A stretch of DNA of 7,041 nt from an uncultured Bacilli bacterium (lineage in GTDB: Bacteria > Bacillota_I > Bacilli_A > RF39 > UBA660), in contig CAOLUI010000047.1 in NCBI GenBank assembly GCA_948479395.1, forward strand, positions 1 to 7,041. The letters are read 5' to 3'. A model generated the notes under the pieces. That model ran no database searches and had not been told where the DNA came from. It saw only the letters and a program-made list of their open reading frames with translations. The position numbers were made by a program, and so were the translations under genes. Shown piece by piece: positions 1-6,102 of this stretch; the stretch's first letter is position 1, and every line of letters starts with the position of its first letter.

Positions 1-96
1 ATCATTAACAAATTCTATAAACTACAAGACAATGTGAATTGTATTTAAATTACTCGATTTGTTGCACTTGACTTTTTAATTAATAAAAAAAGAAAA
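1..96. other. Intergenic region after ychF
   Basis: Ninety-six AT-rich bases follow the ychF stop. I see no gene, no convincing terminator and no tRNA. Where Firmicutes place rpsF next, the start would have to lie beyond the left edge. Confidence 0.6.
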
Positions 97-1197
97 TTAT
101 ACATTAAAGCGAAAATAAACAATATCTCCATCTTGCATAATATAATCTTTTCCTTCTAAATATAATTTTCCTGCTTCTTGAACTTTTTTTTCATTTTTTA
201 ACGTTTCTAAATCATTAAATTTCATAATTTCAGCTTTTATAAACCCTCTTTCAATATCGCTGTGAATTAACCCAGCACATTTTTTTGCATTAGTACCTTT
301 TTTATAAGTCCAAGCTTTAACTTCATCACTACCAACGGTAAAAAAAGTTTGTAAGCCTAGTAAATCGTAAGTAGCAAAAATTAATTTATCTAAGCCGCTA
401 TTATTAATGCCTAATTCTTTTAAAAATCCTAATTTTTCGCTTTCTTCTAGTTCAGCTAATTCAGATTCTATTTGACAACACATTATAATGACTCCAGCAT
501 TTTCATGATCTGCATATTCCTGGACTTTTTTTGTATAATCATTACCATTAGTCACAATATCTTCTTCTGTTACATTAGCAACATATATTAATGGTTTTAA
601 AGTTATAAAATTGAAATTTTTCATTAATAATAATTCTTCTTCTTCAAAATTTAATAAACGAAGAGGTCTATTATCTAATAATGATTGTTGAGCTTTTTTT
701 AATACTGTCACTTCTTTTAAAGCTTCTTTATCTTTTGTTGTTTCGGCTTTTTTAGCAATCTTTTCTATTCTATTTTCAATTATTTCTAAATCAGCGAGAA
801 TTAATTCTAAATTAATTATTTCAATATCACGAATAGGATTTAATTCTCCTTCAACATGAATAATATTTTCATCTTTAAAACAACGAACGACTTCAACTAT
901 AGCATCTACTTCCCGGATATGAGATAAAAACTTGTTTCCTAATCCTTCTCCTTTCGCAGCTCCTTTAACTAAACCAGCAATGTCTGTAAATTCAAATGTT
1001 GTTGAAACTAGACTTTTAGGCATATAAAGATTTTCTAAAAATTCTAATCTTTTGTCAGGTACTGTTACCACTCCAATATTCGGGTCAATAGTGGCAAAAG
1101 GATAATTAGCGGCTAAAATATTTTTTTTGGTTATAGCATTAAATAAAGTAGATTTACCAACATTAGGTAAACCTACAATTCCAGCTTTTAAGGACAT
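97..1197 (-). CDS. ychF: YchF/OLA1-type ribosome-associated ATPase
   Basis: This 366-residue protein is full length for the YchF family (about 363-367 residues). These Obg-related P-loop proteins bind ribosomes, prefer ATP to GTP, and are linked to translation and stress responses. The N-terminal G domain has the P-loop GLPNVGKS (9-16), the switch segment YPFATIDPN (32-40), the G3 motif DIAGL (72-76) followed by a glycine/lysine-rich switch II, and NVTE (208-211) where true GTPases have NKxD. That substitution accounts for ATP preference in the family. A helical coiled-coil insert lies at about 125-185, and the C-terminal TGS domain starts near 282 and runs to the end. The ATG start is supported by an AAGAGGTGAT ribosome binding site just upstream. 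It is the last gene of the run, 18 bases after the transporter, and in many Firmicutes rpsF follows; that gene is not in this window. Identification is very secure. Confidence 0.97.
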   Translation of the reverse strand: MSLKAGIVGLPNVGKSTLFNAITKKNILAANYPFATIDPNIGVVTVPDKRLEFLENLYMPKSLVSTTFEFTDIAGLVKGAAKGEGLGNKFLSHIREVDAIVEVVRCFKDENIIHVEGELNPIRDIEIINLELILADLEIIENRIEKIAKKAETTKDKEALKEVTVLKKAQQSLLDNRPLRLLNFEEEELLLMKNFNFITLKPLIYVANVTEEDIVTNGNDYTKKVQEYADHENAGVIIMCCQIESELAELEESEKLGFLKELGINNSGLDKLIFATYDLLGLQTFFTVGSDEVKAWTYKKGTNAKKCAGLIHSDIERGFIKAEIMKFNDLETLKNEKKVQEAGKLYLEGKDYIMQDGDIVYFRFNV

Positions 1198-1215
1198 AAA
1201 ATCACCTCTTTTTTA

Positions 1216-2760
1216 TTATAAACTTGGATATACACCTACGCCAATTGGAAGTCCTACTATATACCAGACGATTAAGATTGTCAATAATACAAGAAAAGTC
1301 ATAATAGAATAGGGCAATTGATATTTAATTGCTTTTAATAAGTGAATAGATTGCTTTTTTTGATTATATTTTTCTAAAAACGCCAAATAAACAACAAAAT
1401 AAGAAAATAAAGGAGTAAGACCTAGAGATACTGATTCACCAAAACGAAATATAACTTGCGCAAATTCAGGAGTTATTCCTGCTTCTATTAAAGAAGGAAT
1501 AACAGATCCTGATATAATCGACCATTTTGTTAAACTAGTAGGAATAAAAATAGTTGATATTATAATTATTATGTATAAAAGAATTATTAAAGGAAGACCT
1601 GTAAATGATACTTTATCAATGATACTTACCAGAAATGTGACAATTATAGTACCAATATTGGTATATTTAAAAACATTTATTAATATAGAAGAAAAGAATA
1701 TTAAAACTAAAATTTTACCGATTCCATCAAGAGAATGGCCTAAATCTTCACATAAATCACGATTGTTTTTAATAGTTTTAGCACCAATTCCATAAAAGAA
1801 CCCTAATATTATAAAAAACATTGTAACAATAAAAACAAATCCTGTACTAAAAAAAGAATTATAACTAAACAATTTATCAATATAAAAAGTTTGACTATCG
1901 TCTAATAATTTCCCTGAAAAAGGTAAACCAGGAATTATATTATAAAGAAAAAATAATAAATAAATTAAACCGGCAATAATAGCTAAAGCTAATCCTTTTT
2001 TTTCTTTTTTTCCAATAGAGAATTCTTCTTCAACTTCGGTTTCTTCAATTTCAAATTTATCAACTTTATAAACCATATATTTTTCTGTTAATTCAGTTAT
2101 TAAAAAAGCTAATAAGAGGAAGGCAACAATCATTATGATAACAAAACTAGTTGTTTTTATAATGTAGTTAGGATCGATCATGTTAGTTGCTAATTGAGTT
2201 AATGATAATAACGATGAGTCTACACTAGTTAAAATAAAACTTATACCTGAACCACATGTCAAACCGGCGAATGAAGCAATAATACCTAAGGAAGGATTTC
2301 TTTTCCCATAACTAAATAAAATAGCACTTAATGGTATTAATATTATATAAGATAAATCACCTATAACGCCTAATATAATACTTATAAATACTAATACAAA
2401 TGTAACTGTATTTTTTTTAGATTTTTTACTTAAAAGAGTAAAGGCTGTTTTTAAAAAACCACTTTTATCCATTATCCCAACACCAATTAAAATAATTATC
2501 AAACTACTTAATGGAGCAAAAGCTACAAAATTTGAAACAGTACTCGTAAATATATATTTTAAACCACTTATACTTATTAAAGAGGAAACTTCTGTTATAG
2601 AAGTTTTATATTCAAACGATGTAGGATTTATTTTTTTTATAGTTGCCTGAGCATCAAAAAGTGATAGAATACCACTTAATATAGTAATTATTCCAACAAT
2701 TATTAAAATAGCCATTATAGGATGTAAGGTTATCTTTTGTTTTATTTTATTTACATTCAT
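1216..2760 (-). CDS. AbgT-family membrane transporter (p-aminobenzoyl-glutamate / antimetabolite type)
   Basis: This 514-residue integral membrane protein of the AbgT family (AbgT, MtrF, YdaH) has many hydrophobic helices, the first at about 14-35. Known members import p-aminobenzoyl-glutamate, a folate breakdown product, or are reported to export sulfonamides; the substrate here cannot be told. Family-like segments are NFVAFAPL...GVGIMDKSG (77-101), GDLSYIILIPL (134-144), a GLTCGSGISF loop (166-175) and RFGES...TPLFSYF (439-455). Residues matching the functionally important Asp, Trp, Pro and Arg of YdaH, as I remember them, are D135, W413, P431 and R439, and the W-P (18) and P-R (8) spacings agree. 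The usual Asp three residues after that Arg is Glu (E442). A longer frame from GTG at 2769 exists, but that GTG lies inside the AGGTGA ribosome binding site (2766-2771), so ATG 2760 is the better start. Its start overlaps the DUF951 gene by 14 bases, implying coupled translation. Family assignment is good; substrate and direction are unknown. Confidence 0.88.
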   Translation of the reverse strand: MNVNKIKQKITLHPIMAILIIVGIITILSGILSLFDAQATIKKINPTSFEYKTSITEVSSLISISGLKYIFTSTVSNFVAFAPLSSLIIILIGVGIMDKSGFLKTAFTLLSKKSKKNTVTFVLVFISIILGVIGDLSYIILIPLSAILFSYGKRNPSLGIIASFAGLTCGSGISFILTSVDSSLLSLTQLATNMIDPNYIIKTTSFVIIMIVAFLLLAFLITELTEKYMVYKVDKFEIEETEVEEEFSIGKKEKKGLALAIIAGLIYLLFFLYNIIPGLPFSGKLLDDSQTFYIDKLFSYNSFFSTGFVFIVTMFFIILGFFYGIGAKTIKNNRDLCEDLGHSLDGIGKILVLIFFSSILINVFKYTNIGTIIVTFLVSIIDKVSFTGLPLIILLYIIIIISTIFIPTSLTKWSIISGSVIPSLIEAGITPEFAQVIFRFGESVSLGLTPLFSYFVVYLAFLEKYNQKKQSIHLLKAIKYQLPYSIMTFLVLLTILIVWYIVGLPIGVGVYPSL

Positions 2761-2944
2761 TTTCTTCACCTATAATTTTTTTTAATTTACGTTCAAATTC
2801 TAAACGATCCATCATGATTTCGCGTCCACAATTAACACATTTTAATTTAATATCTACACCTAATCGTTTGATTTGCCATTTATTAGTCCCACAAGCATGT
2901 GGTTTTTTCATCATAACATAAGTATCTAATTTATAAGGTTTCAT
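2747..2944 (-). CDS. DUF951 small putative zinc-binding protein (YyzM-like)
   Basis: This 65-residue protein matches the DUF951 family, found next to ychF in many Firmicutes (B. subtilis YyzM). Its biochemical function is not established. Conserved features are KKPHACGTNKW (13-23), RLGVDIKLKC (27-36), a CVNC pair (C36, C39) and a basic helical tail with RLEFERKLKKI. H16/C18 plus the two later cysteines could form a zinc site; that is inference from the pattern. The frame can be extended to a TTG at 2956, but the GAGGTG ribosome binding site (2949-2954) lies between that TTG and the ATG at 2944, and the family begins close to this ATG, so the ATG is chosen. The gene overlaps the 3' end of the MscS gene by 14 bases and the start of the transporter gene by 14 bases, so it is probably translationally coupled on both sides. 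Confidence 0.93.
   Translation of the reverse strand: MKPYKLDTYVMMKKPHACGTNKWQIKRLGVDIKLKCVNCGREIMMDRLEFERKLKKIIGEENECK
2766..2771 (-). promoter_or_regulatory. Ribosome binding site deciding the transporter start
   Basis: AGGTGA lies five bases before the ATG at 2760. The GTG of a longer frame (2769) is part of this motif, so it is not a likely start codon. Confidence 0.75.
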
Positions 2945-3743
2945 TATGCACCTCAATTTGTTGATAAGGAATTTTTATTTTATCTTTTTCATAAGTTTCT
3001 TTTATTATTTTTAAAATATCTCTTTTGATTTGCCATTGATTTTCTTGAGAACAAACTATACTAATAGTATATATTACAGCACTATCGCCGAGTTCTGATA
3101 TGCCTAAATATTTTGATTGGTCTGAGACACCCTTAATTTTTTTAGCTTCTTCTAATATTTTACCGATTGCTTTTTCTACTTTAGCTGTTTTTACTTCATA
3201 TGCAGTAGCTATATTAATTTTCACATCGGCTTTCTTTTGACTAATATTAATTACTTCATTAATATTTCTGTTAGCAATAATCATTACTTCACCAGTATTT
3301 TTTTTTATTTTAGTGGCTTTTAGACTCATTTCAATTACTTCTCCTGTGAAATTATTATAAGTAATGATATCACCTACAACAAAGTAGTTATTCAAAACTA
3401 TATCTACTCCACTTATTAAATCTTTTAAAGTATCTTGAAGCGCTAAACCAAGTAAAGCACTAGCAACTCCTAAACTAGCTATTAAACCTTTAGTATTTAC
3501 ACCATACAAATCTAAGACAAAAAAGATAACTAAAGCATATATCATAATTTTAGCAACATTAGATAAAAGTTTAACTATTGTAGTACGCTTTTTTCTTTCA
3601 TAAGAACTTTTACCATGATTAATAATTTTGTCAATTAATTTATTGCCTAAAGTATAAGCAGCTATACCAGCAAGCACTATAATAGCTAAGCCATATACTT
3701 CTTTTTTTCCTAATATATTTAAAATATTTTTAGCGATATTCAT
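2931..3743 (-). CDS. Small mechanosensitive channel, MscS family
   Basis: This 270-residue protein resembles the core form of MscS, the heptameric membrane channel that releases solutes when membrane tension rises after osmotic downshock. Three hydrophobic helices are visible: about 16-33, 62-81, and the pore-lining third helix from about 86 to 117, rich in Gly and Ala (GLIASLGVASALLGLALQ). The cytoplasmic beta domain follows, with the family pattern GDIITYNNFTGEV (about 124-136), then a Thr-x-Ile strand, an Ala-Asn turn in place of the common Pro-Asn, and INIS. A mixed alpha/beta C-terminal domain completes it; there is no large extra domain. The ATG start has an AGGTGATT ribosome binding site that lies within the last codons of parB, only two bases upstream of this gene. 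An MscS gene between parB and DUF951/ychF is common in Firmicutes origin regions. Assignment is secure. Confidence 0.94.
   Translation of the reverse strand: MNIAKNILNILGKKEVYGLAIIVLAGIAAYTLGNKLIDKIINHGKSSYERKKRTTIVKLLSNVAKIMIYALVIFFVLDLYGVNTKGLIASLGVASALLGLALQDTLKDLISGVDIVLNNYFVVGDIITYNNFTGEVIEMSLKATKIKKNTGEVMIIANRNINEVINISQKKADVKINIATAYEVKTAKVEKAIGKILEEAKKIKGVSDQSKYLGISELGDSAVIYTISIVCSQENQWQIKRDILKIIKETYEKDKIKIPYQQIEVHNETL
2949..2954 (-). promoter_or_regulatory. Ribosome binding site deciding the DUF951 start
   Basis: GAGGTG lies four bases before the ATG at 2944. It overlaps the TTG (2954-2956) of the longer frame, which argues for the 65-residue product. Confidence 0.7.
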
Positions 3744-3745
3744 TT

Positions 3746-4636
3746 TTAATCACCTACAATTTCTATTCCGAGAATTTCAAGGATTCTTTCTAAATCTTTT
3801 TCTCGCTCAAAAGGAATTTCAATTTTATTATCTTTTATTTTAACTTTAGTTCCTATTTTTTCACGCATTACTTTTTCATATATCATATAATGAATATTTT
3901 TTTCGTCAATTTTTCGGCTTACTTTATTTTTTTTAGGAATGTTTTCTAAGGCTATTAAATGTTCTAAATCTCGTACACTTAAAGCATCATTTATTACCTT
4001 ATCAGTTAAATCATTTATTAACGTATCATCACTAATTTTACTTAAAGCTCTAGCATGACCCATACTTATTTTATTGTCTTCAACAAGTTTCTTAGTGGCA
4101 TTAGGCAGTTTTAATAAACCTAACATATTTGTAACATGACTTCGACTTTTTCCAAATTTTTTAGCAAATTCTTCTTGTGTCATATTTCCTATTTTAATTA
4201 TATTTTCATAAGCAATAGCTTCGTCTATAGGATTTAAATCTTCTCTTTGAATATTTTCAATTAAAGCAACTTCCATCATCTCTTGATCATTAAAGTCCTT
4301 TATTATAGCTGGTATTTTTTCTAGTCCAGCAATTATAGAAGCTTTAGTTCTTCTTTCTCCAGCTATTAATTCATATCCTTTAATACTTTTTTTAACAATG
4401 ATTGGTTGCACTATACCATATTCTTTAATACTTTCTGCTAATTCATTTAACGATTCATCATTAAAAGTTTTTCGTGGCTGATAGGGATTACTTCTAATTT
4501 CATTTAAAGGTATTTCTATAATATCACTTGCCTTAGCTGAGGCAACTATCTCGCTTTCAAAGTTTTCAAAATTTATTACTTCATTAGAAAAAAGTTGTTC
4601 TAAACCTTTTCCTAAAGCTTTTCTTTTAGTCTCCAT
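3746..4636 (-). CDS. parB: Chromosome-partitioning protein ParB / Spo0J
   Basis: This is a 296-residue chromosomal ParB, the CTP-dependent clamp that loads at parS sites near the origin, spreads on DNA and recruits SMC. The N-terminus has the ParA-contacting patch LGKGLEQLF (8-16), as in other ParB proteins. The CTP-binding domain shows QPRK (53-56), GERR (93-96) and ENIQRE (127-132). A helix-turn-helix follows at about 152-175 (MTQEEFAKKFGKSRSHVTNML), which reads parS. The tail from about 235 is lysine-rich with a C-terminal dimerisation-like segment. The start ATG overlaps the end of parA by 11 bases, and an AAGGAAGTGAT ribosome binding site lies upstream within parA, so the two are translated together. 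I found no parS-like palindrome in this window. Assignment is very secure; length and motif order are normal for the family. Confidence 0.97.
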   Translation of the reverse strand: METKRKALGKGLEQLFSNEVINFENFESEIVASAKASDIIEIPLNEIRSNPYQPRKTFNDESLNELAESIKEYGIVQPIIVKKSIKGYELIAGERRTKASIIAGLEKIPAIIKDFNDQEMMEVALIENIQREDLNPIDEAIAYENIIKIGNMTQEEFAKKFGKSRSHVTNMLGLLKLPNATKKLVEDNKISMGHARALSKISDDTLINDLTDKVINDALSVRDLEHLIALENIPKKNKVSRKIDEKNIHYMIYEKVMREKIGTKVKIKDNKIEIPFEREKDLERILEILGIEIVGD

Positions 4637-5411
4637 TACGGCTAATCACTTCCTTTGCTAAATTAGCATATGCAAGAGTGGCACGACTTGTTGGATCATA
4701 AGCATTAATAGGTTTTCCATGACTTGGAGCTTCAACTAATCTTACAAGTCGGGGAATAATTGTGTTAAATACTTTATTTTTAAAACATTTTCTAACTTCT
4801 TCAATTACTTCTAATCCAATATTAGTTCGGCCATCAAGCATTGTTAGTAATACTCCTTCAATTCTTAAATCAGGATTCATATTAGATTGGACTAAAATAA
4901 TAGAGTTTAATAACTGGGTTATTCCTTCTAAAGCAAAATATTCACATTGTACCGGAATAATTACTGAATCGCTAGCAACTAAAGCATTCATTGTTGATAT
5001 TCCTAAAGATGGTTGACAATCTATTATTATATAATCATAATTATCTCTTATTTCGTTTAATTTAATACGAAGTTGCTCGTTTTGTCTAAATGTTTCATCT
5101 TCTAACATTTTTTTGACAAATTCAACATCTACTCCAGCCAAGTTAATCGTTGAAGGAATAATTGATAAATTTTTAAATTTCGTTTTTATTATTGCAGTTT
5201 TTACTTCACAAGCTCCAGTTATAACATCATATATATCATTTTTAAAATCATTGGTATTTAATCCTAGCCCATTAGAAGCATTTCCTTGAGGATCTAAATC
5301 AATTAAAAGGGTTTTTTTCCCTTCACTTCCTAAAGATGCTGCCAAATTAATACTACTAGTTGTTTTTCCTACTCCTCCTTTTTGATTTACTAAAGAAATA
5401 ACTTTTGCCAT
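4626..5411 (-). CDS. parA: Chromosome-partitioning ATPase ParA / Soj
   Basis: This is a 261-residue ParA/Soj ATPase, partner of the ParB encoded next. It dimerises with ATP, binds DNA non-specifically, and is released when ParB stimulates ATP hydrolysis; in B. subtilis Soj also acts on DnaA. The deviant Walker A is KGGVGKTT (11-18), with signature Lys K11 and P-loop Lys K16. The second motif is LIDLDPQGN (36-44) with D40, and Walker B is IIIDCQPSLG (128-137). Position 133 is Gln, where most relatives have Pro (DCPPSLG). The protein lacks the N-terminal DNA-binding extension of plasmid type Ia ParA proteins, so it is the short chromosomal type. The ATG is preceded by an AAGGTGG ribosome binding site and, farther up, by an extended -10 promoter candidate. 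It is probably the first gene of the six-gene run. Confidence 0.97.
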   Translation of the reverse strand: MAKVISLVNQKGGVGKTTSSINLAASLGSEGKKTLLIDLDPQGNASNGLGLNTNDFKNDIYDVITGACEVKTAIIKTKFKNLSIIPSTINLAGVDVEFVKKMLEDETFRQNEQLRIKLNEIRDNYDYIIIDCQPSLGISTMNALVASDSVIIPVQCEYFALEGITQLLNSIILVQSNMNPDLRIEGVLLTMLDGRTNIGLEVIEEVRKCFKNKVFNTIIPRLVRLVEAPSHGKPINAYDPTSRATLAYANLAKEVISRNGD

Positions 5412-5429
5412 AATACCACCTTTTTCAAA

Positions 5430-5444
5430 TTTTAGTCACTAAAA
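5430..5444. promoter_or_regulatory. Palindrome at the predicted parA transcription start
   Basis: A perfect 7-base inverted repeat with one central base, TTTTAGT-C-ACTAAAA on the plus strand, lies just downstream of the candidate parA -10 and spans the expected start point. The position suits an operator. It does not match parS (centre CACGTG) or the Noc site (ATTTCCCGGGAAAT). The binding protein, if any, is unknown, and chance occurrence is possible in AT-rich sequence. Confidence 0.3.
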
Positions 5445-5446
5445 AT

Positions 5447-5475
5447 ATTTTAACATATTAATAATTATTTGTCTT
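5447..5475 (-). promoter_or_regulatory. Candidate sigma-A promoter for parA
   Basis: On the minus strand the -35-like hexamer AAGACA (5470-5475) is followed by a 17-base spacer and TAAAAT (5447-5452). A TG one base before the -10 makes it an extended -10 element, which compensates for the weak -35. The -35 lies within the last codons of the upstream gene. It would start transcription near 5440, about 30 bases before the parA ATG, and could serve all six downstream genes. AT-rich DNA gives many chance matches, so this is moderate evidence. Confidence 0.45.
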
Positions 5476-5953
5476 TAGAAAAAACTTTTATTTTATTTAA
5501 AATATCTGTAATTTCTGATTTTTGAAATACTTTAAGTTTTGAAAGGATTTTAGATATATCTTTCATGTCTTTACAAGCAAAAAGAGCTGCAATTAAAATT
5601 AATTTAGGTTTATTTTTTAAATATCTTAAAGAATATTGACAATAAATTTCCCAATAGCATGGTATTAAAAGCACAAAATATTTATCCACACATTGATAAC
5701 TTATATTAAGATAAAATTTATGAGATTGCTGAAATAGATTTTTCGTATCCTTAACAATTATTTTTAATAAGTATTCTGTATTAATAAATAATATAATTTC
5801 TAACGTTATATCATGGTTTGGAATGAAGGAAGAATTTTCTTCTCTATAATTTTCTAAACCAAAAAAATTTAAAATTATTTTATCCAATTTTTGGCGATAA
5901 TTTTCATTTTCAAATATTTTAATAAATAGCTCTTTAGTTATGATTTTTGTCAT
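5465..5953 (-). CDS. Hypothetical protein, 162 residues, unrecognised
   Basis: I do not recognise this protein. From the ATG at 5953 it has 162 residues, rich in Lys, Ile, Leu, Asn and aromatic residues. It has no signal peptide or convincing membrane helix; the hydrophobic stretch KYFVLLIPCYWEIY (about 115-128) is short and looks like a buried strand. It begins with a helical segment (TKELFIKIFENENYRQKL), then alternating strands (DITLEIILFI, EYLLKIIVKD), and ends in Lys-rich helices. The layout faintly recalls Rpn/PD-(D/E)XK nuclease-like proteins of low-GC gut bacteria, with an early helical part, a D-x(n)-hydrophobic-strand core, then a FYLNISYQ-like helix. The usual catalytic E-x-Q/K strand is not evident, so this is a weak guess only. 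An upstream TTG at 5983 would add ten residues, but GGAAGAGG (5959-5966) sits five bases before the ATG and supports the shorter form. It lies where noc or rsmG is common in Bacillus. Confidence 0.75.
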   Translation of the reverse strand: MTKIITKELFIKIFENENYRQKLDKIILNFFGLENYREENSSFIPNHDITLEIILFINTEYLLKIIVKDTKNLFQQSHKFYLNISYQCVDKYFVLLIPCYWEIYCQYSLRYLKNKPKLILIAALFACKDMKDISKILSKLKVFQKSEITDILNKIKVFSKDK

Positions 5954-5958
5954 ATTAT

Positions 5959-5966
5959 CCTCTTCC
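5959..5966 (-). promoter_or_regulatory. Ribosome binding site deciding the start of the 162-residue gene
   Basis: GGAAGAGG lies five bases before the ATG at 5953. The TTG at 5983 has no such site and would fall upstream of the predicted transcription start. Confidence 0.6.
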
Positions 5967-5973
5967 AAGAAAA

Positions 5974-6002
5974 AGAATAACAAAATATTTATTTTTAGAC
6001 AA
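5974..6002 (-). promoter_or_regulatory. Candidate sigma-A promoter for the 162-residue gene
   Basis: The minus strand carries TTGTCT (5997-6002), a 17-base spacer and TATTCT (5974-5979), with a TG one base before the -10. The predicted start near 5967 leaves a very short leader that begins almost at the GGAAGAGG ribosome binding site. The element lies downstream of the hairpin at 6038-6078, so the gene would be a transcription unit separate from the surface-type gene. Confidence 0.45.
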
Positions 6003-6037
6003 AAGTTAAATTTTTCTTTAATATTTTTAGAATTTAA

Positions 6038-6078
6038 AAAAAATTTTAATTAACTTGATTATTTAATTAAAATTTTTT
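6038..6078 (-). terminator. AT-only perfect hairpin, probable terminator
   Basis: A perfect 16-base inverted repeat (6038-6053 and 6063-6078) is separated by a 9-base loop. The stem is entirely A and T, and on the minus strand its second arm ends in a run of T residues, continued by two more T. It starts 24 bases after the stop codon of the surface-type gene and precedes the promoter of the next gene. Position and shape fit an intrinsic terminator, although the lack of any G-C pair makes the stem weak for its length. A binding site or cruciform is an alternative. Confidence 0.55.
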
Positions 6079-6102
6079 AGATTTTCTCATTATAATCATT
6101 TT

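Noticed and set aside
12..38. Possible promoter after ychF on the minus strand (TTCACA and TAGAAT)
   Set aside because: The hexamers are good, but the 15-base spacer is short and no downstream gene is visible, so it is not supported.
72..92. Weak inverted repeat of T and A runs just after the ychF stop
   Set aside because: The arms pair imperfectly and consist of simple A/T runs expected by chance; not convincing as a terminator.
68..102. TTGACT on the plus strand as a -35 element
   Set aside because: The nearest TATACA-like -10 is 24 bases away, too far, and no plus-strand gene follows.
1127..1312. Plus-strand open frame antisense to ychF and the transporter
   Set aside because: It is a shadow of conserved minus-strand genes with no ribosome binding site or recognisable protein. 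The same holds for plus-strand frames at 1571-1795, 4762-5016 and 6606-6791.
3746..5464. Search for a parS site in or near parA and parB
   Set aside because: No sequence resembling TGTTNCACGTGNAACA, and no CACGTG core, was found by eye anywhere in the window.
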